A stretch of 64,000 nt of DNA from JBGQAS01 sp963699305 (lineage in GTDB: Bacteria > Chloroflexota > Anaerolineae > Anaerolineales > Anaerolineaceae): assembly GCA_963699305.1 (NCBI GenBank), contig OY969431.1:434001-498000 (forward strand), read 5' to 3'. Under the pieces are notes generated by a model. The model was given only the letters and a program-made list of their open reading frames with translations. It made no database searches and was not told the DNA's origin. The position numbers were made by a program, and so were the translations under genes. The stretch's first letter is position 1. Every line of letters begins with the position of its first letter. Positions 32,966 through 41,338 of this stretch are shown here, in pieces.

Positions 32966-34747
32966 TTACTGTTTATTCAACCTTTGCCGTACGTCATCCG
33001 GAGGGATATTCATCAGGACGACCAGCTGCTCGACAATATCATGGAATACCGGTACGGCGACATCTGCCGCCCAAATGGATGTTGTCGGTTTTTCGAGCCA
33101 CACATAAACGAGGAATTTTGGATCATCAGCAGGACCCCAACCCACAAAAGAAGTATTCGTCACTTCTTTGGAATAGCGACCGTTAATAGGAATCTGTGCT
33201 GTACCAGTTTTTCCCGCAAAACGATACCCCGGAATGAGTGCATCGGATGATTCGCTTTCCAAGGAGACAGCCAACATCTCGGTTAACGATTTCGCAGTAT
33301 TAGCAGTAATTGGGGTACCAAGTACTTGAGGAGTGATGTTGTATTGCTGACCATTTTCCACCAAGGCAGCCACGATGTGTGGCGCCATTATGCGACCGTC
33401 ATTCGCAACCGCTGAAATGGACGTCGCCATCTGAAGTGGGGTCAAAGCTACTCCCTGGCCAAATGAATTCGTGGCGAGGTTTACAGGATACCATTGGGAA
33501 TCTCCAGGAACACTCAATGGCCAATACTGTTCGCCTGCCAGATCCACATTGGTGGGTCTGCCAATCCCAAATGCTTGCATGTACTGATAAAACTTGTCAT
33601 TGCCGAGCTCTGTGGCAATCCAGCTTAGGCATACGTTGAGAGAATGCGCCATGCACCCGGTCATATCCTGGGGACCCCATGCGTCATGATCCCAGTTATA
33701 TATCCCGGCTCCACCCACTTCAATGTATCCAGTATCCAGGAAGGGAGTTGTTGGCGTAACGGTACCTGCATCCAAAGCAGCTGCCATCGTCAACACTTTA
33801 AACACAGATCCCGGTTCATAGACAGCTCCAATGGCACGATTGAATGAATACCCTTCCGGGTAGAGCTCCGAATAGTCCCAATACTCATTCAGGTTCATTT
33901 GAGGAGTACTCGCCATGGCGAGTATCTCACCTGTCTCAGGATCCAAAACAATAGCTGTACCACTTGCTGCTCCATACTTCTCCACAGAAGCATCGAGTAC
34001 TTTTTCAATCATGGATTGAATTTCGCGATCAATGGTTAGAATCAAGCTTGCACCGGGTGACACGTCTGGAATGTTGCTGATTAAATATGGATCAAGGGGT
34101 TGGACGACCTGGATGGGGGCACCAGAAAGGATCTGGTCATATCGACCTTCAACGCCGTAATATCCTTTGGCATTCTCTCGTTCCTGGTACGAAAAGAACC
34201 CCAGCACATTCGATGCTAGTGTGTATTCGGGATATGCGCGTTGGAGATGCGGATAGAAAACGATTCCTCGCAGACTCGGTTTATTCTTATCTTTGCCGGA
34301 GGGATTTGTCTTCTCATATTGTTTCATCAAGTCCTTGATCTTATCAACTACATCACCATGCACAAAATCTTGGAGGACGGCATAGCGAGCAGTATCCGGG
34401 TCATATTTGATATTAGCTGTTGCAAGTAAGTCAGCGTAATCTCGATTGATGAGAGGTGATAAAACTTGGGCAATAGTTTGAGGATTGCGCACCTGCTGGA
34501 GCTCCAACCCGACTTCGTATACGATCATATTCCCCGCCAGCAGGTTTCCACCACGATCGTAAATATTGCCCCGTTCCGGATACAACGTACTCGTTTCGTA
34601 TCCATATGTTTTTTCTGCCCACTCACTGAGCTGTTGATGACTGGCACTGGTCTGAATGCGGATAATCTGTCCCAATATCAAGGAACACAATATGGAGCAG
34701 ATGATACCCATAAAAGTCAGCCGGGTGAGATGCAGATTCCTAAACAT
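32966..34747 (-). CDS. ftsI: Class B penicillin-binding protein (FtsI/PBP3)
   Basis: 593 residues. One N-terminal membrane helix (FMGIICSILCSLILGQII), then the dimerisation domain (YPERGNIYDRGGNLLAGNMI) and the transpeptidase domain. The active sites are visible: EPGSVFKVLTM (SxxK), HSLNVCLSW (SxN) and FAGKTGTAQIPI (KTG). No PASTA repeats. Crosslinks septal peptidoglycan with FtsW. It follows ftsL by 1 nt and precedes murF by 3 nt. Confidence 0.96.
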   Translation of the reverse strand: MFRNLHLTRLTFMGIICSILCSLILGQIIRIQTSASHQQLSEWAEKTYGYETSTLYPERGNIYDRGGNLLAGNMIVYEVGLELQQVRNPQTIAQVLSPLINRDYADLLATANIKYDPDTARYAVLQDFVHGDVVDKIKDLMKQYEKTNPSGKDKNKPSLRGIVFYPHLQRAYPEYTLASNVLGFFSYQERENAKGYYGVEGRYDQILSGAPIQVVQPLDPYLISNIPDVSPGASLILTIDREIQSMIEKVLDASVEKYGAASGTAIVLDPETGEILAMASTPQMNLNEYWDYSELYPEGYSFNRAIGAVYEPGSVFKVLTMAAALDAGTVTPTTPFLDTGYIEVGGAGIYNWDHDAWGPQDMTGCMAHSLNVCLSWIATELGNDKFYQYMQAFGIGRPTNVDLAGEQYWPLSVPGDSQWYPVNLATNSFGQGVALTPLQMATSISAVANDGRIMAPHIVAALVENGQQYNITPQVLGTPITANTAKSLTEMLAVSLESESSDALIPGYRFAGKTGTAQIPINGRYSKEVTNTSFVGWGPADDPKFLVYVWLEKPTTSIWAADVAVPVFHDIVEQLVVLMNIPPDDVRQRLNKQ

Positions 34748-34748
34748 G

Positions 34749-35207
34749 TCAGCGTCGGGCTCCAGTATTTAAGACGCCCGCGAACAACCAGTCCCAAATG
34801 GATTGTGTATAACTAGGTTTGATCATGGGTTGGGTATGGATGAAAGTCCCGGGTAGGGGAGCGAGAAGGGCGGGTTTACGACCTGTGTAGCCTGGAACAA
34901 CCACATAGAAAGCCCTATCAGCAGTAATGCGTTCAAAACCCATTTTTTCAGCGCGTTGTTCCATGATTTTGGTTGAATTTAGGTAAGCCGAGAAGGTCGC
35001 ATAATCTGCAATTTGATGGTTGAGGGTGTCTCTTTCGTCTTCAAATTGCTGGAGTTCTAATCCTGCAGCAGCGGTTTGTGCAGAAACACTTAAGTAAAGA
35101 GCAGCGACAACAATAACCCCAATAAGAATCAAGAAGAACAATCCGAGTGATTGAATCTTGTTTCTCCAGGGTGCTTGATGAAATGCCTGTGCTAAGCGTT
35201 TTCTCAT
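34749..35207 (-). CDS. ftsL: FtsL-like divisome protein
   Basis: 152 residues: basic cytosolic start, one membrane helix (LGLFFLILIGVIVVAALYLSV), then a coiled coil (AGLELQQFEDERDTLNHQIA). A segment with the STKIMEQRAEKMGFERI pattern of FtsL/septum-formation initiators follows, then a C-terminal extension of about 50 residues. Position between rsmH and ftsI is that of ftsL. It would bind FtsQ and activate FtsWI. Confidence 0.85.
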   Translation of the reverse strand: MRKRLAQAFHQAPWRNKIQSLGLFFLILIGVIVVAALYLSVSAQTAAAGLELQQFEDERDTLNHQIADYATFSAYLNSTKIMEQRAEKMGFERITADRAFYVVVPGYTGRKPALLAPLPGTFIHTQPMIKPSYTQSIWDWLFAGVLNTGARR

Positions 35208-35257
35208 GTTCGAAGCCTTGTTAGACCATGTATTTGGTTACACGGTTCGTGCCGTTT

Positions 35258-36208
35258 TCACAACTTTTCAGCGATTCTTAACTTCGCACTACGAGCCCGG
35301 GGGTTTAATCTCACATCTTCATCTTTCGGCGTTATGGGATGTCTGGTTACATCAATCAGGGTTGCAAGGTGATCACATGTACATACCGGCTGTCTAGGCG
35401 GACAAATACAATCCTTGCTTTCCCTTTGAATAAAATGCTTTACGATTCGATCCTCCAGTGAATGAAAGGTGATCACTGCCAAACGACCTTTTACACTAAG
35501 TGCATCCAAAGCAATTGGCAGTACTTGCTCAATGTTTTCCAGTTCGGTATTCACAGCAATCCTTAAAGCTTGAAAGGTACGGGTTGCTGGATGGATCCTT
35601 CCCGGGTTTGAGCGGACTGCTTTTTTAACCACGGAGGCCAATTGAACTGTCGTCTCCAAAGGTCGCGCCAAACATATTGCATGCGCAATCTGCCTGGAAA
35701 ATGGATCTTCGCCGTACCGCCAAATCAGATCAGCCAGATCTTTCTCGGATAATGTGTTGACAAGAAAAGCTGCATTGGCAGTAGTGCGAGGGCTGAAACG
35801 CATGTCCAATGGTCCTTCTTCAGTAAAGGAAAAGCCCTTTTCAGGTCGATCCAACTGCATGGAGGAGACGCCCAAATCCAGGAGGATACCATCTGCTTTT
35901 TTCCATCCAATTGAGTCCATCTGATGCGCAAGGTTTGTGTAGGTATCGCAGACAAGAATGGCTCGGTTTGCGAAGATTTCCAAAGACTTGCGGGCAATTT
36001 CAATTGCCAGGGGGTCCAAGTCCATTCCCAGGAGTTGGCCATCCGGTTTGCTTTGCTCGAGGAGGCCATATGCATGACCGCCTGCGCCTACTGTCGCATC
36101 GATGTAGAATCCACCTTGGTGAGGTTTTAAAGCGTGTATAATTTCATGGTAAAGTACCGATAGATGAAGAGGTTTTCCTTGATCGAATTGCTCGATTGAG
36201 GACTCCAT
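35258..36208 (-). CDS. rsmH: 16S rRNA m4C1402 methyltransferase
   Basis: 316 residues. Methylates C1402 in the ribosomal P site using SAM. Seen: HLSVLYHEIIHALKPHQGGF, IDATVGAGGHAYGLLEQSK (SAM loop GAGGHA), LGMDLDPLAIEIAR, GILLDLGVSSMQLDRPEKGF and SFTEEGPLDMRFSPRT, and LAVITFHSLEDRIVKHFI. Standard second gene of the dcw cluster, 4 nt after mraZ. Confidence 0.97.
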   Translation of the reverse strand: MESSIEQFDQGKPLHLSVLYHEIIHALKPHQGGFYIDATVGAGGHAYGLLEQSKPDGQLLGMDLDPLAIEIARKSLEIFANRAILVCDTYTNLAHQMDSIGWKKADGILLDLGVSSMQLDRPEKGFSFTEEGPLDMRFSPRTTANAAFLVNTLSEKDLADLIWRYGEDPFSRQIAHAICLARPLETTVQLASVVKKAVRSNPGRIHPATRTFQALRIAVNTELENIEQVLPIALDALSVKGRLAVITFHSLEDRIVKHFIQRESKDCICPPRQPVCTCDHLATLIDVTRHPITPKDEDVRLNPRARSAKLRIAEKL

Positions 36209-36212
36209 CTTT

Positions 36213-36641
36213 TTACAAGTTCAAGGTGGAAAAGCGCTGAGCGTTTGTATCAGCATCATTTAATTGAGAATTCTGTTTGCCCCAATTCTCAGCTGACCAA
36301 ACCTCAAAATAATCCCCCACTCCTACGAGAACGGCATTAGTTTCAATGCTGACTGCGTCGCGAAGGAATTGTGGGATGAGGATGCGACCGGATTTATCAA
36401 AATCCACCAGGGCAGCACTTGAAAAGATGAGCCTGCGCAACAAGCGGGCAGAAGGATCTGTCATGCTCATCTGTTTAACCCGTAGAGAAATTTGTTCGAA
36501 TAAGGAGGTGGTTAGAACAATCAAGTTCTGGTCGAAACCAAGCGTGATGTAAGCACCCACCTCCAGTTGCTCACGATAGCGAGCCGGGATGGTCATGCGA
36601 CCTTTTTCATCAATGGTGTGTTCGAATCGACCCAAGAACAT
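36213..36641 (-). CDS. mraZ: Transcriptional regulator MraZ
   Basis: 142 residues, two AbrB-like repeats. Start: MFLGRFEHTIDEKGRMTIPA; second repeat FSSAALVDFDKSGRILIPQF. Forms a ring that binds direct GTGG repeats and represses the dcw operon in known species. Four such repeats with 10-bp spacing lie immediately upstream (36688-36723), on the transcription start of its own promoter. Confidence 0.96.
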   Translation of the reverse strand: MFLGRFEHTIDEKGRMTIPARYREQLEVGAYITLGFDQNLIVLTTSLFEQISLRVKQMSMTDPSARLLRRLIFSSAALVDFDKSGRILIPQFLRDAVSIETNAVLVGVGDYFEVWSAENWGKQNSQLNDADTNAQRFSTLNL

Positions 36642-36687
36642 AAGTTCTACCTCATTGATATAGGCGGAACGCCGGTAAGTCCCGGCG

Positions 36688-36723
36688 CTCCACTTTCACC
36701 CACTATTTACCACAATTTCCCAC
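36688..36723 (-). promoter_or_regulatory. MraZ box: four GTGGNN repeats at 10-bp period
   Basis: On the minus strand the repeats are GTGGGA, GTGGTA, GTGGGT and GTGGAG at 36723-36718, 36713-36708, 36703-36698 and 36693-36688, each separated by exactly 4 bases. This is the established MraZ operator layout, directly downstream of the -10 box. Confidence 0.9.
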
Positions 36724-36752
36724 AGTATAGCCGAAATCGGGACAAAAATCAA
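36724..36752 (-). promoter_or_regulatory. dcw-cluster promoter
   Basis: TTGATT (36752-36747), 17-bp spacer, TATACT (36729-36724) on the minus strand, abutting the first MraZ repeat. It drives mraZ and probably much of the cluster down to ftsZ, since gaps between genes are tiny and no terminator is seen within. Confidence 0.8.
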
Positions 36753-36805
36753 GTAGTCCAGCCATTTTTTAATATAAGAAGCAATTTTTGCTTTATGGAG
36801 GAAAA

Positions 36806-37231
36806 ATGAAGCCACAATTATTCGCACTATTAACTGCCATCTGTTGGGGAGTGGGTGGTTACTTTGAAAAGCAGGGACTCAAATTAGGTAACCTTTCACC
36901 CCAGGTGGGTATCACCATTCGGACATTGGTTGCTGTCCTCATCCTTGGAGCAGTGAGTTTTCCACAATGGAAAACGATACCCCAAGCAGGCTCCAAGTCT
37001 TTACTGTATATGATCATTGGAGGGGGAGTGGTGGCAGGAGCGGTTGGAATGCTTTGTTTTTATACAGCCATCAAGGGTGCACCATTAGGGAAGGTTATGC
37101 CCATTGCTTTCACCTCTCCTTTATTTGGTGCGCTGATGGGACTAATTTTCAGCACCGAGCCGCTGACGTGGAAGACTGGGTTGGGCATGGTGCTAACCAT
37201 CGGCGGGATCGTCCTGCTCACCATCGGATAA
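36806..37231 (+). CDS. Single-domain EamA/DMT-type transporter
   Basis: 141 residues from ATG 36806 behind GGAGG. Four to five helices: LFALLTAICWGVGGYFEKQG, ITIRTLVAVLILGAVSF, SLLYMIIGGGVVAGAVGMLC, VMPIAFTSPLFGALMGLIFS and MVLTIGGIVLLTIG. It corresponds to one EamA repeat (full-size members have two), so it would work as a dimer like the small multidrug proteins. Possible substrates are metabolites or drugs. Divergent from mraZ. Confidence 0.8.
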   Translation: MKPQLFALLTAICWGVGGYFEKQGLKLGNLSPQVGITIRTLVAVLILGAVSFPQWKTIPQAGSKSLLYMIIGGGVVAGAVGMLCFYTAIKGAPLGKVMPIAFTSPLFGALMGLIFSTEPLTWKTGLGMVLTIGGIVLLTIG

Positions 37232-37234
37232 AAA

Positions 37235-37263
37235 AAACAGCGAATCATATCGATTCGCTGTTT
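37235..37263. terminator. Bidirectional terminator after the EamA gene
   Basis: Perfect stem AAACAGCGAAT / ATTCGCTGTTT (37235-37245 with 37253-37263), 7-nt loop, with an A-run before and ACTCTCTTT after. It serves both the plus-strand EamA gene and the minus-strand DUF4177 gene. Confidence 0.8.
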
Positions 37264-37277
37264 ACTCTCTTTGAGGA

Positions 37278-37520
37278 TCAAACTTTCAAACGCTTCATGG
37301 CAAGGCGATAGTCCTCAGAATCCACATATGCGTTTTGAGTAAAAACGGGGGCATATGTCGTAGAAACGAGTTCCCAACCCTCCTCGCCCTTTTGGTTAAT
37401 GTAATCGTACATTGAGGGGCCATTTTTCCAGTCCCTGATCTCGCGACCGTTCAGCATAATAACTTTCCAAGTTTCATTAGCTCGGCCGGCGATGAGAAAA
37501 ATGTATTCCCACTTTTGCAT
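37278..37520 (-). CDS. DUF4177-like small protein
   Basis: 80 residues. The sequence WEYIFLIAGRANETWKVIML, followed by YDYINQKGEEGWELVSTTYA, is the typical pattern of DUF4177 proteins: a short alpha/beta fold with the EGWELV motif. Start ATG 37520 behind GTGGAG. Cytosolic, function unknown. The 127-nt gap upstream (37521-37647) shows nothing notable. Confidence 0.8.
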   Translation of the reverse strand: MQKWEYIFLIAGRANETWKVIMLNGREIRDWKNGPSMYDYINQKGEEGWELVSTTYAPVFTQNAYVDSEDYRLAMKRLKV

Positions 37521-37647
37521 TGCATTACTCCACTAAGACAAATTTCTTCAGATAAAGTATAGCAAATGAAAACAGGGTTGTCTATAGCTTTAAGCAGCTT
37601 TTTCCCTGGATCAATGAAATATAACTACCGTTAAAAAAGGTTCTCAA

Positions 37648-38436
37648 TCATTTTTTCTTTTTTGGAAACCAGGGAATAAATGAGCTTGTTGCTTCTATAT
37701 AATCTTTATATTGAGGTTTTGTGACCGCTAATGTTTTTTCTAATAAAGCCACACCGGAGACTTTCAACAACATGAGCGTCATCAGGATTGGACTAAAAAT
37801 AGTCCACCATCCACCCGCAGGCAATGCTAATAAATAGTATCCCCACCACTGAGCGGAATCCCCAAAATAGTTCGGATGGCGCGTAAAATGCCACACTCCT
37901 GAATCCAGGACTTTGCCCTTATTTGAAGGATCTTTCTTGAATCGAGTGAGTTGGATATCGCCCATCAATTCAAAAAGGAAACCGATCATCCATACAAGAA
38001 TTGCAAGAAAATCAAGGATGGTAAGATGGTGCTCCGAATTTGACTGTAAAGTAAAAACAAGGGGTGTGGAAATGATCCACATGAGAATTCCCTGAAGAAG
38101 GAAAACCTGAAAGAAACTTTTAAACCACCAGATCTTCCCTGAATCTTCCCGCCATTTCTGATAACGAAAATCCTCCGGTTTACCCCAATTGCGCAAGAGG
38201 ATGTGGATTGTCAGTCGCAATCCCCAAATAGTAACAAGACTCAACAGTATGATCTTTCGTGGCAGGTAGCCTTCCGGTGTTAGAAAGAAGATCAACCAGG
38301 CGACGATCACAAACCCCGCACCCCAAAAAATATCAACAATGCTCGAATTTTTCAATGGGAGGCTGATGATCCATAACAGGAAGAAAAATCCAAGAATTGC
38401 CAAACCGGAAATTAGAAAAGCAAATAAGAATTCCAT
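37648..38436 (-). CDS. DUF1295 / steroid 5-alpha-reductase-like membrane protein
   Basis: 262 residues with about six helices. The C-terminal motif GVWHFTRHPNYFGDSAQWWG is diagnostic of the DUF1295/isoprenylcysteine-methyltransferase-like superfamily (conserved His and Asn-Tyr for cofactor binding). Members are NADPH-dependent reductases or methyltransferases of lipids. Twelve nt after the degV gene, so probably co-transcribed. Confidence 0.85.
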   Translation of the reverse strand: MEFLFAFLISGLAILGFFFLLWIISLPLKNSSIVDIFWGAGFVIVAWLIFFLTPEGYLPRKIILLSLVTIWGLRLTIHILLRNWGKPEDFRYQKWREDSGKIWWFKSFFQVFLLQGILMWIISTPLVFTLQSNSEHHLTILDFLAILVWMIGFLFELMGDIQLTRFKKDPSNKGKVLDSGVWHFTRHPNYFGDSAQWWGYYLLALPAGGWWTIFSPILMTLMLLKVSGVALLEKTLAVTKPQYKDYIEATSSFIPWFPKKKK

Positions 38437-38448
38437 ATGGGAAATTGG

Positions 38449-39291
38449 TTACTCCTGTGCTTTCACGCATACCAAACCCACTCCTCCAGGACCGACATGA
38501 ACGCCAATTGCAGGAGTGACTTCACTAATCAAAGAAGGGATTTCGATTTGGAGAATCAGGTCAATAGCTTTCATCAGTTCATCCATGTGTTTCAATGCAT
38601 TGGCGTGGATGAAGCCTATTTGCTCGATCGGTTTCAATTTAGACACGATTTCAGTCACCCTCCGGATGGATCCGGAAAATGTAAAAGCTTTTTCAAATTT
38701 CATTACACCAGCATGCATGATCAGGATGGGTTTGACATTCAAGATTCGTCCTATTTGATATTGAACCAACGACAAGCGGCCTCCACGGTGAATAAATTCC
38801 AATGTAGAAAGGAGAGCAAACGACCAGGTGCGAGAAGCCATGTTTTTGATCATCGATACTATTTCTTTAACTTCTTTACCATCCTTAATCGCTTTGATAG
38901 CTTTTAAGACAAGAAATCCCACTCCAAGAGTCAATTGACCAGTATCCACAACCTCGATCGGGATGGATTTGATGCGTTTTGCGGCAAGCTTGGCAACATT
39001 TACCATATTGCTCAGACTGGAAGCAATATGAATCGAAATGATGGCGGACGCACCTTTCTTTGCCAGATTATGGTAAATGGCTTCCACATTTTCCACGCTC
39101 ATCACCGATGTGGTGGGTGGTGTAGTTTGTCCAGGAAGTTTCTCATAAAATTGCTGGCGGGAGATGTCGATCCCATCCCTGTAACTTTTCCCTTCCATAT
39201 TAATAAATATTGGCAATACCGTGATCTTTTTTTTCTTTATAACTTCTTCAGGAAGATCACATGTACTGTCAGTAACAATAAAGATACTCAT
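38449..39291 (-). CDS. DegV-family fatty-acid-binding protein
   Basis: 280 residues. Begins SIFIVTDSTCDLPEEVIKKK (DegV signature), then YRDGIDISRQQFYEKLPGQT with TTPPTTS and ISIHIASSLSNMVNVAKLAA. The C-lobe includes GGRLSLVQYQIGRILNVKPI. DegV/FakB proteins hold a fatty acid and, with the kinase FakA, channel it into phospholipid. No fakA is visible here. Preceded by AAGGA. Confidence 0.92.
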   Translation of the reverse strand: MSIFIVTDSTCDLPEEVIKKKKITVLPIFINMEGKSYRDGIDISRQQFYEKLPGQTTPPTTSVMSVENVEAIYHNLAKKGASAIISIHIASSLSNMVNVAKLAAKRIKSIPIEVVDTGQLTLGVGFLVLKAIKAIKDGKEVKEIVSMIKNMASRTWSFALLSTLEFIHRGGRLSLVQYQIGRILNVKPILIMHAGVMKFEKAFTFSGSIRRVTEIVSKLKPIEQIGFIHANALKHMDELMKAIDLILQIEIPSLISEVTPAIGVHVGPGGVGLVCVKAQE

Positions 39292-39302
39292 GCTGAATCC
39301 TT

Positions 39303-39644
39303 TTATAGAAAAAGTAGAATGCCGAATAAAATTTCCACAGCGAGGCTGATGAAATTCGAAGCAATCAACGATTTATCGACGAACATGAAAACGGTTCGAA
39401 CCAGAGCAATGACCAAATACATAATTCCAAGCATTTGGAACGTGGCTGCCTGGTTGAAAAAAATGACAGCGGCTCCAAGTGCTATAAAAACACCACCCAT
39501 CACTGCGCGGATCTCTGTCACTCCGCGACTATTCGCAGGAACTAAACCGGTAAAACCCTTGATCGCTTTGGGGGCAACCAGCGCATAAAGACCAGTAGCA
39601 ACAGTTAAGCCACCAATGATGTATTTAATAATTGTAAGAATCAT
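39303..39644 (-). CDS. DUF4345-like four-helix membrane protein
   Basis: 113 residues from ATG 39644, directly behind AAAGGAGGATAAT. Four hydrophobic helices with the pattern YIIGGLTVATGLYALVAP, TEIRAVMGGVFIALGAAVIF, LGIMYLVIALVRTVFMFVD and FISLAVEILFGILLFL. The E/R in TEIRAVMGG is typical of DUF4345. It ends 11 nt before degV. Function unknown. Confidence 0.75.
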   Translation of the reverse strand: MILTIIKYIIGGLTVATGLYALVAPKAIKGFTGLVPANSRGVTEIRAVMGGVFIALGAAVIFFNQAATFQMLGIMYLVIALVRTVFMFVDKSLIASNFISLAVEILFGILLFL

Positions 39645-39759
39645 ATTATCCTCCTTTATTCCAATCAATTATAGATGTTTTCCTATGGGATTGTTGCGAT
39701 GAAAATCTTAATTCTTTATATGAATAATGCTTGAATTGATTTTCCAAAATTCATATATA

Positions 39760-41280
39760 TTATAAATCCAATAATCTAGGTCGATACTGTAATGCATCAG
39801 CAATATGATTGGGTCTTATATCGGAAGAATCAGCCATATCAGCGATTGTACGAGCTAATTTCAATATCCGATGGTAGGCACGTGCGGACAATTGGAGCTG
39901 ATTCATGGCTGATTTCATCAAGTTTTTGCAAGTTTCATCCTGCACACAAAATTTGCGCACTTCCGCTGGATGCATGTCGGCATTGGAATAGATATGCGTA
40001 TCGGAAAAGCGTTTTGTTTGGATTTCACGGGCAGATTGAACCCGTTTTTGTATGATATTCGATGATTCACCAAATCGTTCGTCGCTAAGTTTATCGTATT
40101 CCACACGTGGGACTTGAATGTGAATATCAATCCTATCCAGCAGTGGTCCCGAGATCCATTTTTGATATTTGGTGATAACTTGCGAGGAACACGTACAAGG
40201 CTTTATAGGATCGCAGTAATAACCGCAAGGACAGGGGTTCATGGCTGCGACCAGCATAAAATTGGCTGGAAATGTAAGGCTGCCCTGAGCACGGCTGATG
40301 GTCACGGTTTTATCCTCCATTGGTTAACGGAGGACTTCCAGGACACGGGACCCAAATTCCGGGAATTCATCGAGGAAAAGGACACCGCGATGCGCCAAGG
40401 ATATTTCACCAGGACGCGGCCAATTCCCACCTCCGAACAGACCAGCGTGACTGATTGTATGGTGTGGAGCACGGAATGGCCGATGTCGAAGGAGTGGAGC
40501 CTCCGGTGGGAGCTGATCTGCGACCGAATAAATACGAGTAACATCCAACGCTTCATCAATGGTCAGCGTTGGAAGGATGGAGGGTAGGGCACGTGCGAGG
40601 AGAGTCTTTCCGGCACCGGGAGGACCAATCATCAATACGTTGTGTCCACCCGCCGCAGCCACTTCGATGGCGCGCTTAATGTGTTCCTGACCTTTTATCT
40701 CCCTGAAATCGGTTTGCACCCATATATTGCGTCCTCCAGTATGGGTGGAATTTGGGCAGGAATGATATGAGCACCAGACAGATGTGCGGATAATTCCAAG
40801 AGACTATTTACCGGAATGACCTCCAAATCAGGGATTAAAGGCAGCTTCGGCAGCATCAACGGCAGGGGCAAAGACCTGCTTGTAACCATTTTGGTGAGCT
40901 GCAGCTGCCATTGGCAAGATGCCGCGTACATGACGGACACTACCATCCAGGGACAATTCACCGATCACAAGGCTGGATTCAAGCGATTCTGCCGGGAACT
41001 GATTTGTCAAAAGCAGCACTCCAATGGCTATCGGGAGATCATACGATGGACCTTCTTTGTGTACGGATGCGGGTGCCAGATTAGCAATCACACGACGGCG
41101 GGGAAGAACAAATGCAGCATTTTTAACCGCCAATTGGACGCGTTCACGGGATTCCTGAACAGCCGCATCCGGTAGTCCAACCACGATCATGCCACCGAAA
41201 CCGACAGCATAATCGACTTCCACTTCGACGGATACGCCGTCCAAACCAATGACCGCGCAGGAATACACTCGAGCTACCAT
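39760..41280 (-). pseudogene. comM: ComM/YifB-type Mg-chelatase-like AAA ATPase, three lesions
   Basis: Homologues are hexameric helicases promoting branch migration in natural transformation. The N-domain is intact: VYSCAVIGLDGVSVEVEVDY, GLPDAAVQESRERVQ, ANLAPASVHKEGPSYDLPIA. Three lesions follow. At forward 40837-40839 a TT became TTT (AEAALIPDLEV is restored by removing one). At 40730-40731 one C is missing (corrected LEDRNIWVQTDFREIKGQ). At 40324-40326 a TAA replaces the expected Gln codon in LRQPMED, in frame. The AAA core has LMIGPPGAGKTLLARALPSI and GVLFLDEFPEF, and the C-part CPCGYYCDP, RIDIHIQVPRV and SARAYHRILKLARTIADM. The nonsense codon cannot be explained by homopolymer error. 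Confidence 0.85.
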
Positions 41281-41338
41281 ATGATAAGTTTAGGAGAGGA
41301 TAGGAGAGATGCCAAATTGATTAAGAATAGAACTATTC

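Noticed and set aside
36806..37231. EamA gene as a truncated transporter
   Set aside because: Single-domain EamA/DMT proteins of about 140 residues are a normal class. The gene has a good start and terminator.
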